This document shows positions 44,045-55,769 of a stretch of DNA of 64,000 bases, in pieces. The notes under the pieces were generated by a model. That model searched no databases. It saw only the letters and a program-made list of their open reading frames with translations, and was not told the origin of the DNA. Position 1 is the stretch's first letter. The number at the start of each line of letters is the position of its first letter. The stretch is from Eleginops maclovinus (Eukaryota > Chordata > Actinopteri > Perciformes > Eleginopidae), in assembly GCF_036324505.1 (NCBI RefSeq), contig NC_086362.1, positions 9,297,043 through 9,361,042 of the forward strand. Direction: 5' to 3'. The position numbers and the translations under genes are program-made.

Positions 44045-47000
44045 CTAGGGGAACTGCAGCAGGACAGCTTGTCCGGTTCCCAGGACAAATTTGTCCAAGG
44101 TGACTGTAGTGTCTGTCTCCAGAGCTTCATCCGTCGACAGCGTCACCATGGCCGTCTCTGGCAACTCTAAACCCTCTGCAGGAAGAAAGATCATGGGGTT
44201 AAATAATACACAATACAGGGTTGGATTTTATGTCAGTGTTCAACTAAATATTTCTGCTGAACTTGCCTGTAGCTTCCAGTTTGAAGGCAAGCGTCTCAGG
44301 TGCTGCTCCCCAGTTGACCGCCGTTATGTACCTCTTACTTTGGTCCCACACGCGGAGGAAAGAGAGGGAGGAGGTCGAAGAGGAGAGAGGGTAGTAGTCG
44401 CCATGGAGGAGGGAGCGCTCTTTGCCTCGCAGTTCGCTGAGGGATCTGAACCACTTCCTTACAGCAACGTGTTCCTTTCGCTGAGCCTGTAAATGTGACA
44501 ATTGAGGAAATGTTGAACTAGAGCACAGCCTGTAAACTAGCTAAAATGAAAGTCTAATCTAAAATGAACTCATTTTAAATGTAGGAACACACTCTTACCT
44601 CAGCAGTCTCATTAACGGCTCCTTCTGCAGGTTCCTTCTCTATGTCCCAAACCATTTTTGGTGATTCTGATCCCTGATAAGTAAACGCAAAAGAAAAACA
44701 TTACACTCCGAAACAGCTGTGAGGTAATAAAAAAAAAACTTGATCATCTCATTTTGTAGCTTACAACTGCCTGAAGGCCAATCTCGTCTCCGTAGGAGAA
44801 CACGGGGGTTCCAGGCATGGTGAACAGTAGCAGCTGGTAGAGCCGGATCAGGCCAGAAGTTGAGGCCTGTTTGGACAGCTGGTCATCCTGGGCGGCACCG
44901 AGAGCCCAGCCCAGACTCCTCTGCTGAGCGTTGAGGGTGTTCATGGCCATGATGCGCTGCGCACCTGCACATATTCAGATACAATTATCTCTTGCAGTGC
45001 ACAGTCTGGTTGTTTTCACACAAAAACTGACATTAACACTGACATAAAATGCTATCCTTTCAAACTAAATCAGAGCAATACTAAGCTAGGTATGTTAGCT
45101 TTAAGTTCATTTTTTCTTGCACCACATAAAATGGAACAAAGTGCAACAGGTCTTGAAATGTGTATGCTAGATAATATGATTGTTGTACAGCGTTCTTGCT
45201 TGGTTTAACTGACTGACCCACAAACCAGACAGAAAATAAAAAAGATAACACTTTAAAACATGTAATTATTGAGGACAAATAGGACATACCTTCGTTGTTG
45301 CTGCTGAGCAGGTCAGACAGGACCAGATCTACACCTGTGGTGTTAACAAGCTGAGACAACTGGACAGCCGAAAAACCTTTAACCACACCCATCAGCATCC
45401 TGAGAGAAACACAAAGTGGTAAGATTACACAGTCGACACTGGTTGTTAACAGCAGAAAATGCTTAATTATGGCATCATTTTTTAAATATTGTATCAGCAA
45501 AAGACAACTCAGATATTATTCTATATAAGTAGATAGGGTAATTCCTTGAACCCGCCACAAGGTGTCGTTTCAAAACAGAGAGTAAAGCGCCACTGCCTCT
45601 CTTGTTGAGCCAGCTCCCTTCCCCACCTACAGACCCCTGCAGCACTGGAATGCTTTTAATCTCAACCTCAAGAAACATTGCCATGGTTATGCTGACATCT
45701 TACAATGTATTGAAAATTATTTTCCCAACTAGTTTAAGATTTTTCTGTCCCAATTTGGAGGTGAAAGTAAACTTCTGATGATGCTGCCAGCTAGAGCTAG
45801 GGTTATTCATAAATCTTCAAAATTAAACCATCAGCGTTCCTGCACAGAATTTTTAATCATGCAAAATTAAAGTAAGTACTTACTTCTTCTTGGTTTCCTC
45901 AGTGCGGTTGCCCTCGACAGCAGCTTGGAACTTGGACCATTCAACAGTGTTGGCTGCCGAAGTAAGGTCAGATACCTTAATGCCATCAACTCCCAAACTC
46001 AGCCAGTGCTCCGCTGCATCCTGGAAGAGAACATGAACACTTTAGCCACAGCAAGGCGGAACAGTTACCAACATGGAGAACACTTAATATTGCAGTTTTG
46101 CACGCTTAAGTTACTGAATAAAAAGGATCACGGAACATACCTTAACTTTCTCCATCACTTCCTCGACGTCACCAGAGGTGAACCAGGGAGCGCTTCCCAG
46201 GTAGTTTGGTGTCAGGTCAAGCACCACAGAAAGCCCTGAGGGGAGAAGTACAAAAAAGTCAGATGCTATTCTCTAAATATCAATTAAAAATGAGTTAGTG
46301 ATTCATAAAATTAGGATTTGACAGCCATTTATCAGATTACAGTAGTATGATGACTTACCCTTCTTGTGAGCCTTTTCTAGCACAGCGAGCAGGGCTTCCT
46401 GATTTCCCTTGGTGGGGTCGATCTGTTTAAGATTCAGGGTGGCTGGAATATTGGCCTGGATGGTGTGAAGAGGGCCAAGAACCAGGCCTTTCACCTTCAG
46501 CTTGTTGATTTCGTCCAACCTTGCTTCGACGCCTAGAAAGAGGAACAGGGAGGCTGTGTCAGTGAGTTTTCACATTTGAAAAAGACAGGGAGTTGATTTG
46601 TAAAGGGTAGGAGGGACATAGAAAGAGACGAAAAAAGGCTGGAGAGACATTTTGATGAGTTGGGAGACAGCCAAGTAAAAAATGCTGCACTTTTAGTGAG
46701 TTATTGACTCAAGGCAGCAGCATGTGAATGACCCCCCCCCCCCCCCATCCCCCAAAAAACCCTCTGCTGGCCATGTGAAGTCTGAGCACAACCAGGGCCT
46801 TGTGTGAGAAAACACCAACTAGTCACGTGTGGTTGTTGGAATTCAGCCCAAGGCCTGCTGGAAACCCGAGTGCTGTCAAGTAATTATTTTTAAGGAGAGC
46901 AGCAGAACCTGTCTTTCCTTCACCTTGAAAAACAGTTATTGAATGGTAGGAGAACAATAAATCTAAAACGGAAAGTTTTGGCAAATTATTTACACTGCGT

Positions 47001-47945
47001 TGTTTAGTGAAATGTGAAGAAAAAAGAAGAACTCTGAAAGGTAATATTTTAAATCACTTTTGTGAAATAAAAATCTAAAACCTAGAAAAATATGTATCTT
47101 TAAAAGAAAACTAAACAAAAAGTACAGCCTCGACATTTAAAATGTGAGGAGAAAAATTAAAGAAGTGACTCGTAGCCTTTTTATGTCCTTTAGACCATGA
47201 GTCACACTTTGTCAGCCTTGTCAGCAGTTTGGTATCAGGTCAGCTGAAACAGGCCACACAGAACGAAGGAAACTCAAGACTTTGTCACAAGTCTTATCCT
47301 TTGTGAATTACAACATCACGGCCAGTCCACACACTAAAGATACTGTAAGTCTGACTCTAACGTGAACATTAGAGCAGCAGGATATATTGTTTTTCGGCAA
47401 AAGAAAAGATGATTTTGATCAATAACAGCTACTCGGGTATAACAGGTATAATTGCCATTTCCTGATATCTTGCAGCCCTATCAAAAATAAAGTACTCTAC
47501 CTAGAAGTCCATCAGCGAAAGCTTCAGAGTCAGAGATCTGGTACAGAGGTCCTTCGTTCCACCAGTTCATCTCCGGGATGGGCTTGCAGCGAGGGGCCTG
47601 GACAATGATCACTACTGCGCCAGCCAGCATACCAACCCAGCCCAGCCAAAAGAGGATCAGAAGCACCCAACGGGTTCTCACCCATCTGTATATAAAGAAT
47701 AAGATTGGGGTAAATACAAAAATATGATAGCAATAGAAGACTTGTTTTGGGTTTTTTTGTGTCTTATCTTACCCTGGAGTTCCAGCAACCGTCATCAGCT
47801 CCTCTTTGGACAGGCCGGTGAAGGCAACCTCCTCATCCGGGACCTTCACTTTCACGGTGCCATTTTTCTCTCCGCCTGCAGGCTGGCCATCACCGGTCAT
47901 CGGCTGCTTCTCAGGGTCCATCTCCCGCAGCTCCACTTCCTTCAT
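44045..47945 (-). CDS. slc3a2: 4F2 cell-surface antigen heavy chain (CD98hc)
   Basis: Type II membrane glycoprotein that pairs by disulfide with SLC7 light chains (LAT1 and relatives), brings these amino-acid exchangers to the plasma membrane and supports integrin signalling. Coding exons in gene order: 47773-47945, 47501-47685, 46359-46532, 46141-46235, 45884-46020, 45290-45399, 44765-44964, 44599-44673, 44267-44486 and 44045-44175. They total 1500 nt, 499 residues plus stop, with every phase matching. The cytoplasmic start is MKEVELREMDPEKQPM, then FTGLSKEEL. One membrane helix spans residues 65-87 (LLILFWLGWVGMLAGAVVII). APRC gives Cys91, the light-chain-linking cysteine. The ectodomain is the alpha-amylase-like TIM barrel of the family (GLVLGPLHTIQ, VVLDLTPNYLG, GVDGIKV, PGTPVFSYGDEIGL). 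Glycosylation sequons NRT, NTT and NET are present. The final intron has a GC donor. Confidence 0.97.
46733..46746. repeat. Poly-C run in an SLC3A2 intron
   Basis: About 14 consecutive C residues; a likely length-variable site. Confidence 0.9.
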
Positions 47946-48000
47946 GTCTATCTCTGTGTCTTAGTCATGGTTGAATCCTATTCCTTTATAGAGATGGAGG
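47946..48000 (-). promoter_or_regulatory. SLC3A2 5' leader with a short upstream ORF
   Basis: Just before the start codon the minus strand reads ATGACTAAGACACAGAGATAG, a six-codon upstream ORF (start at 47967) whose stop ends two bases before the main ATG. In the main frame the sequence reads stop-DTEID then MKEVEL. This matches the human DTEVD that precedes MKEVEL, but the peptide is cut off from any upstream ATG. A possible acceptor (AATAG) lies near 47979. Confidence 0.5.
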
Positions 48001-49062
48001 TACAGATAAAGATTGTTGAGTTATTTCTCCAGGGAAGCCTTAGTTTCTCTGGAAAGCCCAAAATTAGAAATGAGAAAGAACATGTTAATTGAACTCTTAG
48101 TCCCAACACCTGTTACATGGAGAACTTTCCAGTTAAGATGTGAAAGCAACACTTCACATTAAATAGTTTGTGTCAGTCAGTAGGTCACGTTTCAGATACA
48201 TAGTTTCTCTAATTTTTTATTTAATAAATCCCTACTCTGAAGGTTTCGTCTAATGCTGTTGTTAACCTTAAAGTGTAACCCTAATGTCTCACTTTTTAGC
48301 TTTCTAATGAAACATATAGTTGAATAATGCCAAAGCCCGTCTACGGACAATATTAAAAGTTCTCTGATAATGCACTTTAGATTATTTCATGAGCAGATAC
48401 TAAACCGGTGTGGCTAATTAACCTCAAAAATAAGGTTAACTCGTAGCCTGTTGAGCTAAAGCTAGCTCAGTTTTCGGAGCAAGTACATGAAAAAAGGTTC
48501 AGAAAATTTACCTCAGCAATTTAAACTTATCTTATTAACACTGCTCTTTGTATTTATAGCATGTGTTGCTCTAAAAAAAAAAAGGACTGGCATTGGGTAG
48601 ACATCTCTTTAAACGGGTTGTTACGAGTCGTATGTGTGTTCAACAGTTGGAACAGCAGAGTGTACATTATGCCTTCACGTAATTTACAATAAACGGTATA
48701 AACGGAAATAAAAATAACATTCACAATACAACCAGATAGTCGGCGAACTAGCATGAATGGCTAACAATTCCGACTATTTATGTTATTTTGTCAATAAAGT
48801 GATGTTTTATTCATTATACTGGAAGTTGGCTGTTGAACACTGTCGTTCAATAGTAGTTTTACAACTCCCTAACCGGATCGTCTGCTTTGTTTGTCATAGT
48901 AAAATCGATTACTTTGTGAGGAAATATAATCCAACCTTGCGTCATCTGCTGCCACACGAGGCTGCAATACTTCCAGTGATGACTCTATTTCTAAAGCGTT
49001 TGAAGTTTAAGTGTTGAGCTTGTTCTGTGGCAACAAACTCGATAACGTGGTTTCTACCTTAC

Positions 49063-49180
49063 CTGTAAAAAGCTCTAGGGTCCGTGCTGTATGTTTCCCT
49101 TGTTTCTCAATCGATAATCCTGTGTTCAATTCTAATCCGGTTTGAGTCTAGCTCTTGTAGTCGCTCTACTTTCCCCGCCT
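49063..49180 (-). other. SLC3A2 first (non-coding) exon
   Basis: The minus strand ends CTTTTTACAG|GTAAGG, an excellent donor at 49062, 1.1 kb upstream of the start-codon exon. It has no ATG. The transcription start is probably near 49150-49200, beside the (CA)n tract. Confidence 0.6.
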
Positions 49181-49221
49181 ACCGATGGACTACCCAATAA
49201 TATCGCTCTATCTGTTCCCAC

Positions 49222-49344
<123 letters not shown>

Positions 49345-52300
49345 TTGGCTACACTCATGCTACAGACCAACAGTAATTTCAATATTATCAGACCAGGTTA
49401 TTTTATCTTATTTGACATCTCTTTGTCTATTATAATGTACAATCCACATATGTTTGGATGTGTTGCATAATGTCAACATTATCATTAAATCTTATGTGTA
49501 CTGTGTCTGTCTTTACACACTTTTGACCTTTGCTGTAGTTTGTAGAAAAGTGGCAAACATATATACAATTTAGCTTTGCTTATTAAATATATTTTCAATT
49601 AGATGTGAAATGTTTGTAACTTGGTTTGTATAGCGTGAATCTAGCAGTAAAAGTTTGCCTACATATATGCAGTGTAAAAAGATGATATTAAGCTTTAGTC
49701 TACACCTTTTCTTACAGTATTTTTTAATTTAATTCCATAATGTTATTTACTGATTTTTATGTGCATTTCCTTTGGGAATAATCATTAAAACGATTTAAAA
49801 TGTACCCTGTAGCTACTACTTCAGATAAGAAATGCAATTTTAATAGGGGGAATTCATAATGCTACAAATTTCTGCGTAGCCTGAAAATGTTCAGTTGAAA
49901 TTAATGATCTATAGCGTTTGGTTATGCAAACGTTTCGTAGCGATAATATAATCAGTTGCATAATGAAGAGCAGCCGATGGAGGTATTGACTGTATTGAAT
50001 GGGTTACTGCAGGGTTATGGAGAGGCCTTTAATCTTTTGATTAATGGAGATTGCCCTTCTGTTCTTCACTGATATAATTTAACCTCCACTTCCCATCATG
50101 CTCTCACTATAGTCATCATCAATACAACACAAAGTAAGGTTTTCTTCCAATGTTCTCTGGTGGATAACAAACAGTGCTGCTTTATCAAGCAGATCATTGA
50201 ATAAATAACATTTTATAATCCTCTTTGAGTTTTTCAAAGTCAAATATATAGACAAAAAAAGATTGATTTGGATGGTTTTCAAGCAATTGATTAAATGTGA
50301 GTGTTTTTAGTAAATGATGACCAGGAAGATGTATGTTTTTTGTTGATTTTTTCCCACAGTATACAATAAAATATCTATATTTTTAAACATGATATGAATT
50401 ACAGCAACAAAAACAGGCCCACAATATACATTTATCCTATCTGGCTCTAGAAATACTTTGTCAAAACTCCATTATGTCAGGTTGTTTACTTTTGCTTGGT
50501 CAGTGTTTCCTTCAGTGCTTCTGCCCTAAAGCCTTCTCCAGCTGTTGTTTACCTTCATAGAGTTACAGCAGCAGCACACTTCTAGGAAAAACGCATACAC
50601 AGAATCTCTATGATATAAAGTAGTGTGGCATATTACAGGTTGCATATGTATGTTAAAGTGTGTACATTATTGATATTTATGGTAATTATATATATATATT
50701 ACGTAGAAGAGTGTGAACATGTTGACAAACAGAAAAGGACCGTGTGCAATCTCTCTTTTGTCAAATTTGAGAAGGTTATCATTTTGTTTTTGCAACTTTC
50801 CAACTGTAAACATCTTTACCTGGCTAATTTTGGTAACACCCTCTACTACTTTACTGGTGTAACGTTTGCATTGTGTGTTTGTTGTGTGCTCCTGCATGTA
50901 CTTGTTTAGTCTCAGATTGTCTTGGATGATAAAAACACATGTTATTGGGTTTTATAGTAAAGTAATATATCATTCTTGGGACACGTGACGTCATTATATG
51001 TGAGAAGTTCTCAAATTATGTCTAGAACAATTGTTCCATGATATGGAGTGGGGGTTTATGGGCTGCTGTGTGTCTATTTGTGGTTCTTTGACATAATTTA
51101 ACCTCTATAATTATGCATACTGAGCGTTAATGATGTCCTTTTAGTTGTAGAACTAAATATAGTCCCTTAACTCGTGTTTAGAAGCTATTTTTGCATTGTA
51201 TGGTTGGTACCATCGCTCTCCTCTAAACAAACTCAGACACACACCATCTGCTTCTGTTTTTAGCCCGGCCGGTAAAGCACACATGTGTTTGTCAGAGACA
51301 AGTTGTAACAGAGCTGTTGATTGCTAGCTGAAGTGAACACTCTGTGCTGTTGATCCAGAAAAGATAATGGATTATTAGTTTCAGACCTTTATTCATCAAC
51401 AACTCCTCTTTTGACCAACTTTTTCTGACTTTAAAGACAAATTAGGGAACAATGTTTGTAGAGATATCTATATTAGGACATTTGAGGACAATAAGCAAGA
51501 GGAAAAGACAGAAAACAGGAGTAATTCTCCTACATCCTTTGTCCTGTTCCTACTTTACTTTTGTGTGTATTTATTTCCTCATATCTGACATTTTTGTTAC
51601 AGCTTTTACATTACATTAGTTTAAAATAGTTTCTTTTTAGTTTTAACTAAATTCCTTTTAAAGTGACCATGCATACAACATGACACACTGAAGGAAATTC
51701 CATGTATGTGTAAACTTACTTTAAAGTAAACTTGTTTCTGAAAGGAGGAGGAGCGAAAATGAAGGGGAGAAAACACAGACATAAAGAGGGGAGGGGGCAG
51801 GGGATGTGAAAACATGTTTATGAGTTGATGGGTGTAACTAAAATCGCTACAATATTTGGAATGGAACATGGTCACGAGTATTAAAGGAAACACAATACAG
51901 AGAAAGAGCAATGGTGTTGTCTGTTGAGTCTTCACATCTTCACAAACTAGTAGCAATAACAGATCCAAGCAGCATTTAATACTTTAAGAGAGGGTGCAAC
52001 TTTGCAAAAACAATGGAGATAAATCAATTGAGGACACAAAAATTGTACTCTTTTGTAAGGCCAGTGTGGTTTTTGCAGTAAAGGCGGGGACAGTATCACA
52101 AAATCCATCGGCAAGCATGTACCAAAAAGAGAGAAAGGAAAGGAGGGCAAAGTTGATGCATATTTGTCAGCAGGGGGGAACAGTCAGGGATTACTGTGCA
52201 TCACGAGCAGTTTCAGAAAGACACAACTGCTTACTGTGGATATTAGTTAAGGCAGGACGCTTCAGGCAAAACATGTTTGGGGCTAGTTGCTTCCATTATG

Positions 52301-53820
52301 GTTTATTTCACTTACTTACTGCTTCTGTAGATTTCTCCCAAATTCACAAAATCAGTTTTAGACAATGCCTCAATAGCATTTGAGAAAACTGTGAGCACAA
52401 AAAGCGATCGTCTTAAGGTATGAATTAAACTGGATTGTGGACTCAAAGCCTTGAAAATGTTCCCACGTTCAACTGTCTCATTCTAAGTCATTTCAATGGC
52501 AAGGGTTTTATAGTCATGAACCATTGAATAAATAAGAGAAAATACACATTTTTAAGTATGAAGAATGGGGTATATAGCCAACTCACTTACTTTATCCTAA
52601 TTCGTAAAACAAATTCAATGTTATTCCACAGATCTCAAAACAAAAACAAATACAGCAATAGTGTTCACAATTATGGGTAATAAACTACTTTTTTTGGTTA
52701 AAATTCTTAAAGTTAACTTCTAGTGCTACAGTTCCCTGCATTGTTCTATAACAAATCAGTCTGTAAGGCTAGAGGGACTCACACACACACGAATACACAC
52801 AGGGCCTCAGTAAAGCCTTGTCTGATCCCTGAGAGAGTTTATTTTTGCAAGACAGCGTGAGCTTGGGGGGAAAAAAGAGCAGACCTGAGCCAGTTTAGAC
52901 CAGTTTGGTTGAGGTCTTGTGCTTTCATGTCATTGTTTCAGCCTCACTGCAATGAGCACTCCTACAGTGTAGGGGAAATCTATAGTCCATGATGTAGCAC
53001 TGTTATTTAGTGATTCATTCACAGAGGAAGTTGCAAGGGAAATGTCTTTGTATGCAGTCACATTGGGACTTTGACATATTGTGTCAATTTATTGCTCCGC
53101 TGATATGATTGTAGGTGTACTTAAAGCACACACACCATGCCTTGCTTGTACATTTTTATGTTTAGAGTCTCTCGCCCCTTCATTATGCTTTTTTCTTGCT
53201 TCATTCTTTTTGTGTGGCCTAGTTTTCTCCCAAAGACAAAGGAGACTGTTCAATCTGGCTCTACTGGTGTGAATGGAGAACTAAAGGACATAACAGACAC
53301 TACATTAGTTCATCGCATTAGTGTAACCACTACATACATCAAGAATATATTGAAGATTAAATCACATTGTGCAGATTCTACATGTAACATCCTGTTGACA
53401 AGACAATAAAATAGGTTAAATCTAAAGAAATGACCAATGAAAATCCCACCCTTGTATTACTGCAGGCAAAATTAACCTTACAAATTACATAATTGCCAAG
53501 TTGCATGACAAATTAAAGAATATTTGTGTAATTGTACTCTATATATATCTTAAATCAGCACATTATAATGATCTTTTGCCCTGTTCACATTCATCTTCTT
53601 CTCCTTCACACACAATTTCCTCTCCGTCCAAAGCTTTCCTGCTCTACTTTTACTGCTTCATCTCTTTCACTCCGTTTCCCCCTCTCACTCTACCACTAAC
53701 TCTTTCTGTCAGCAGGAAACAATGGTTGCATGTTACGTAAGAATGTGGCCCTCGTGAGAAGAATGCTAAATGCTCCCATTTACAGGCCTTGATCTCTCTC
53801 TTTCCCCCCTCCCCCATATG
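49345..53820. other. Intergenic between SLC3A2 and SNX15, no recognised gene
   Basis: AT-rich. I looked for C/D-box snoRNAs, because human SLC3A2 adjoins the snoRNA host SNHG1, and saw no convincing pair of C and D boxes. Open frames are short and unconserved. Confidence 0.5.
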
Positions 53821-53821
53821 A

Positions 53822-53890
53822 AGCAGAGTGGCTTCTGTGGCTTTTCTTTCCATAACCCAGAGGTCGATGGATCGAAACCATCCTCTGCTA
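53822..53890 (+). pseudogene. Initiator tRNA-Met (CAT) pseudogene
   Basis: The acceptor stem AGCAGAG pairs perfectly with CTCTGCT, and the T arm GATGG/CCATC with loop ATCGAAA is that of initiator tRNA-Met. The anticodon region CATAACCCAG is intact on its 3' side. The D arm and the 5' half of the anticodon stem are replaced by pyrimidine-rich sequence (TTCTGTGGCTTTTCTTTC), giving 69 nt instead of 72. Box A is destroyed and box B (GATCGAAACC) is kept. A TTTT terminator follows at 53891. It is not expected to give a working tRNA. Confidence 0.85.
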
Positions 53891-53894
53891 TTTT

Positions 53895-55600
53895 GAACAT
53901 GACATGACAAAATATTTATATCTGTATACCATATGATCACCAACATATCCATATAAGGCCGTCTGTCTGTTTGGAAGTACAGAAATAGGTCCTCACTAAC
54001 GATGGTGGGTAAATTACACGAGTGCTAAATAGAAAAGCAGTAAGAGCATGATCATTTTAGCAAAAATACAAAGCATAAAATACAATAACATAAGGATTAA
54101 AACAAGAGTAATAATGTAAAAGCGTAAAAAGTCATATGAACACAAGAACCAGGAATACCAATTAATGTGGATTTAGCCCCCGGATCAATAAAGTTTATTA
54201 TAAATTCTTTGTCAATTATATTGTGTATACTTTTTGATCTAAATCGGCTAACTAACTAATGTTGTCAATCGAATGCAGTAAAAAGTACAATGTTTCCTAA
54301 TGAATAGACAATGGTGGAGAATAAAACTACACAACTAAAAAACAAGAGCTTCAAAATTATACTTAAGAGGAGTATTTTAGTAAAAGTACTCAACCTTTGA
54401 TAAAAACACATTCAACTTTAACCTGAACCATCCTCTTTGACTTCCATCAGTCCCTGAGCGAGTCAGTTTTACATCACTAATGCCAAACCAGATGCACAGG
54501 TTATCTAAAATCAAACATTTACCTCCTTTGTGTGTGTTGCACATTTCCCTTTCAATTTAACTGGCAATTACCTGAAGAAGAAAGCAGCGGCAGTGACCTT
54601 TGAGCGACCGCCTGCTAGAAACGATCTCATACTAACTAAGGCTTTTTTAGACCTTCAGGAGGTTTTGACAACACAATACCAAACACTATAACAAAGAATT
54701 TCTGAATAGTTTGAGAAGTTCAGTCTGTTTAAAAGTAATTTTAAGTCAAGTTGAGAAAGGCTCTCTGATCTCAAAAACACCATATCAAAGAGAAAAGCTA
54801 TAGGAAATAAAGAACAGCCTGGGAAAGAGATGAAAAGGATATTGTACAATATGAATGCACAGCTGGAACTTCCTCAGCATTAGAGTAATGTTGTTCTCTC
54901 TTTGTTGTATTGTCTCTAACAGGGAGAGGCCTAGACTAGCTTTTGCTTTTCTTATTTTAGTATCTTTGACACATAAACACAGAATTTATGAATGCAGATG
55001 TATATTGGTTGTATCAGAAGAGGTATTATCAATTACATTCTTTAGAAATATCATGGTACAGTATTTTTATTTAGTGTAAATTTATATTTCCCCTGCATTA
55101 GACTTCACTGGGTAAATGATATTAACCTTTAGCGCCCTCTGGAGAATTAAAATGGTCTTTACATTTTTTTTGCAAATACAATTCATAATTATGCAATATA
55201 AACATCTCAAAATAGAAGATAAAATGGAACTAAAAGAGTGGAAATATAAAAGTTGAACGTGTAGAAACGTATGTATACTGTCTGACAAATAAAACACTAT
55301 TGAAGGGCTAAAAACAACTAACACAATACATAAGTGGGATATTATTTACATTTAGTGTGCAAGAATGGCATAAATGTTCAAAGGTATAAACAATTTGTAA
55401 AACAGTATGTCAAGTAGGCTACTTGAAATATTTATGGGGACACAATTGCATTCACTAATACAGCATCAACAGTAGGTGGACTTAAAAAAAAAATCATACA
55501 TATATATATATATATTTACTATTATAAAAATTGTATTAAGAATATAGAGAAAAAGTATTTAAAGAAATTCAAGATAATTAAGCCTTAAATTGTAGTCCAA
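53895..55600. other. Intergenic upstream of SNX15
   Basis: AT-rich with fragments of the hAT-like repeat (54250-54420, AGTAAAAGTACTCAACC) and a short (TA)n tract at 55498-55514. Confidence 0.5.
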
Positions 55601-55604
55601 TTTT

Positions 55605-55769
55605 GACGCCTCTACCATACGCAATCACGTATTTTGCACACGTCACTAATCAGGAAGTGTGCGTCGTGGAGGGACGGCAAAATCACAACAGACAGTTACT
55701 GTTGCTTTGACAGCCCTGTCTCTTTTGCCGCTGAAACACGCTTTCTATCTTTCGTTATCGGGAACGGAC
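55605..55769 (+). promoter_or_regulatory. SNX15 promoter / 5' UTR
   Basis: CpG content rises here. TTTGCACACGTCACTAA and CAGGAAGTG (ETS-like) lie just before the transcribed leader. There is no TATA box. The first in-frame ATG is at 55770; the frame upstream is open but has no ATG. Confidence 0.45.

Noticed and set aside
49345..55600. Possible SNHG1-type snoRNA cluster beside SLC3A2
   Set aside because: I searched for RTGATGA/CTGA box pairs with short terminal stems and found none that I could support.
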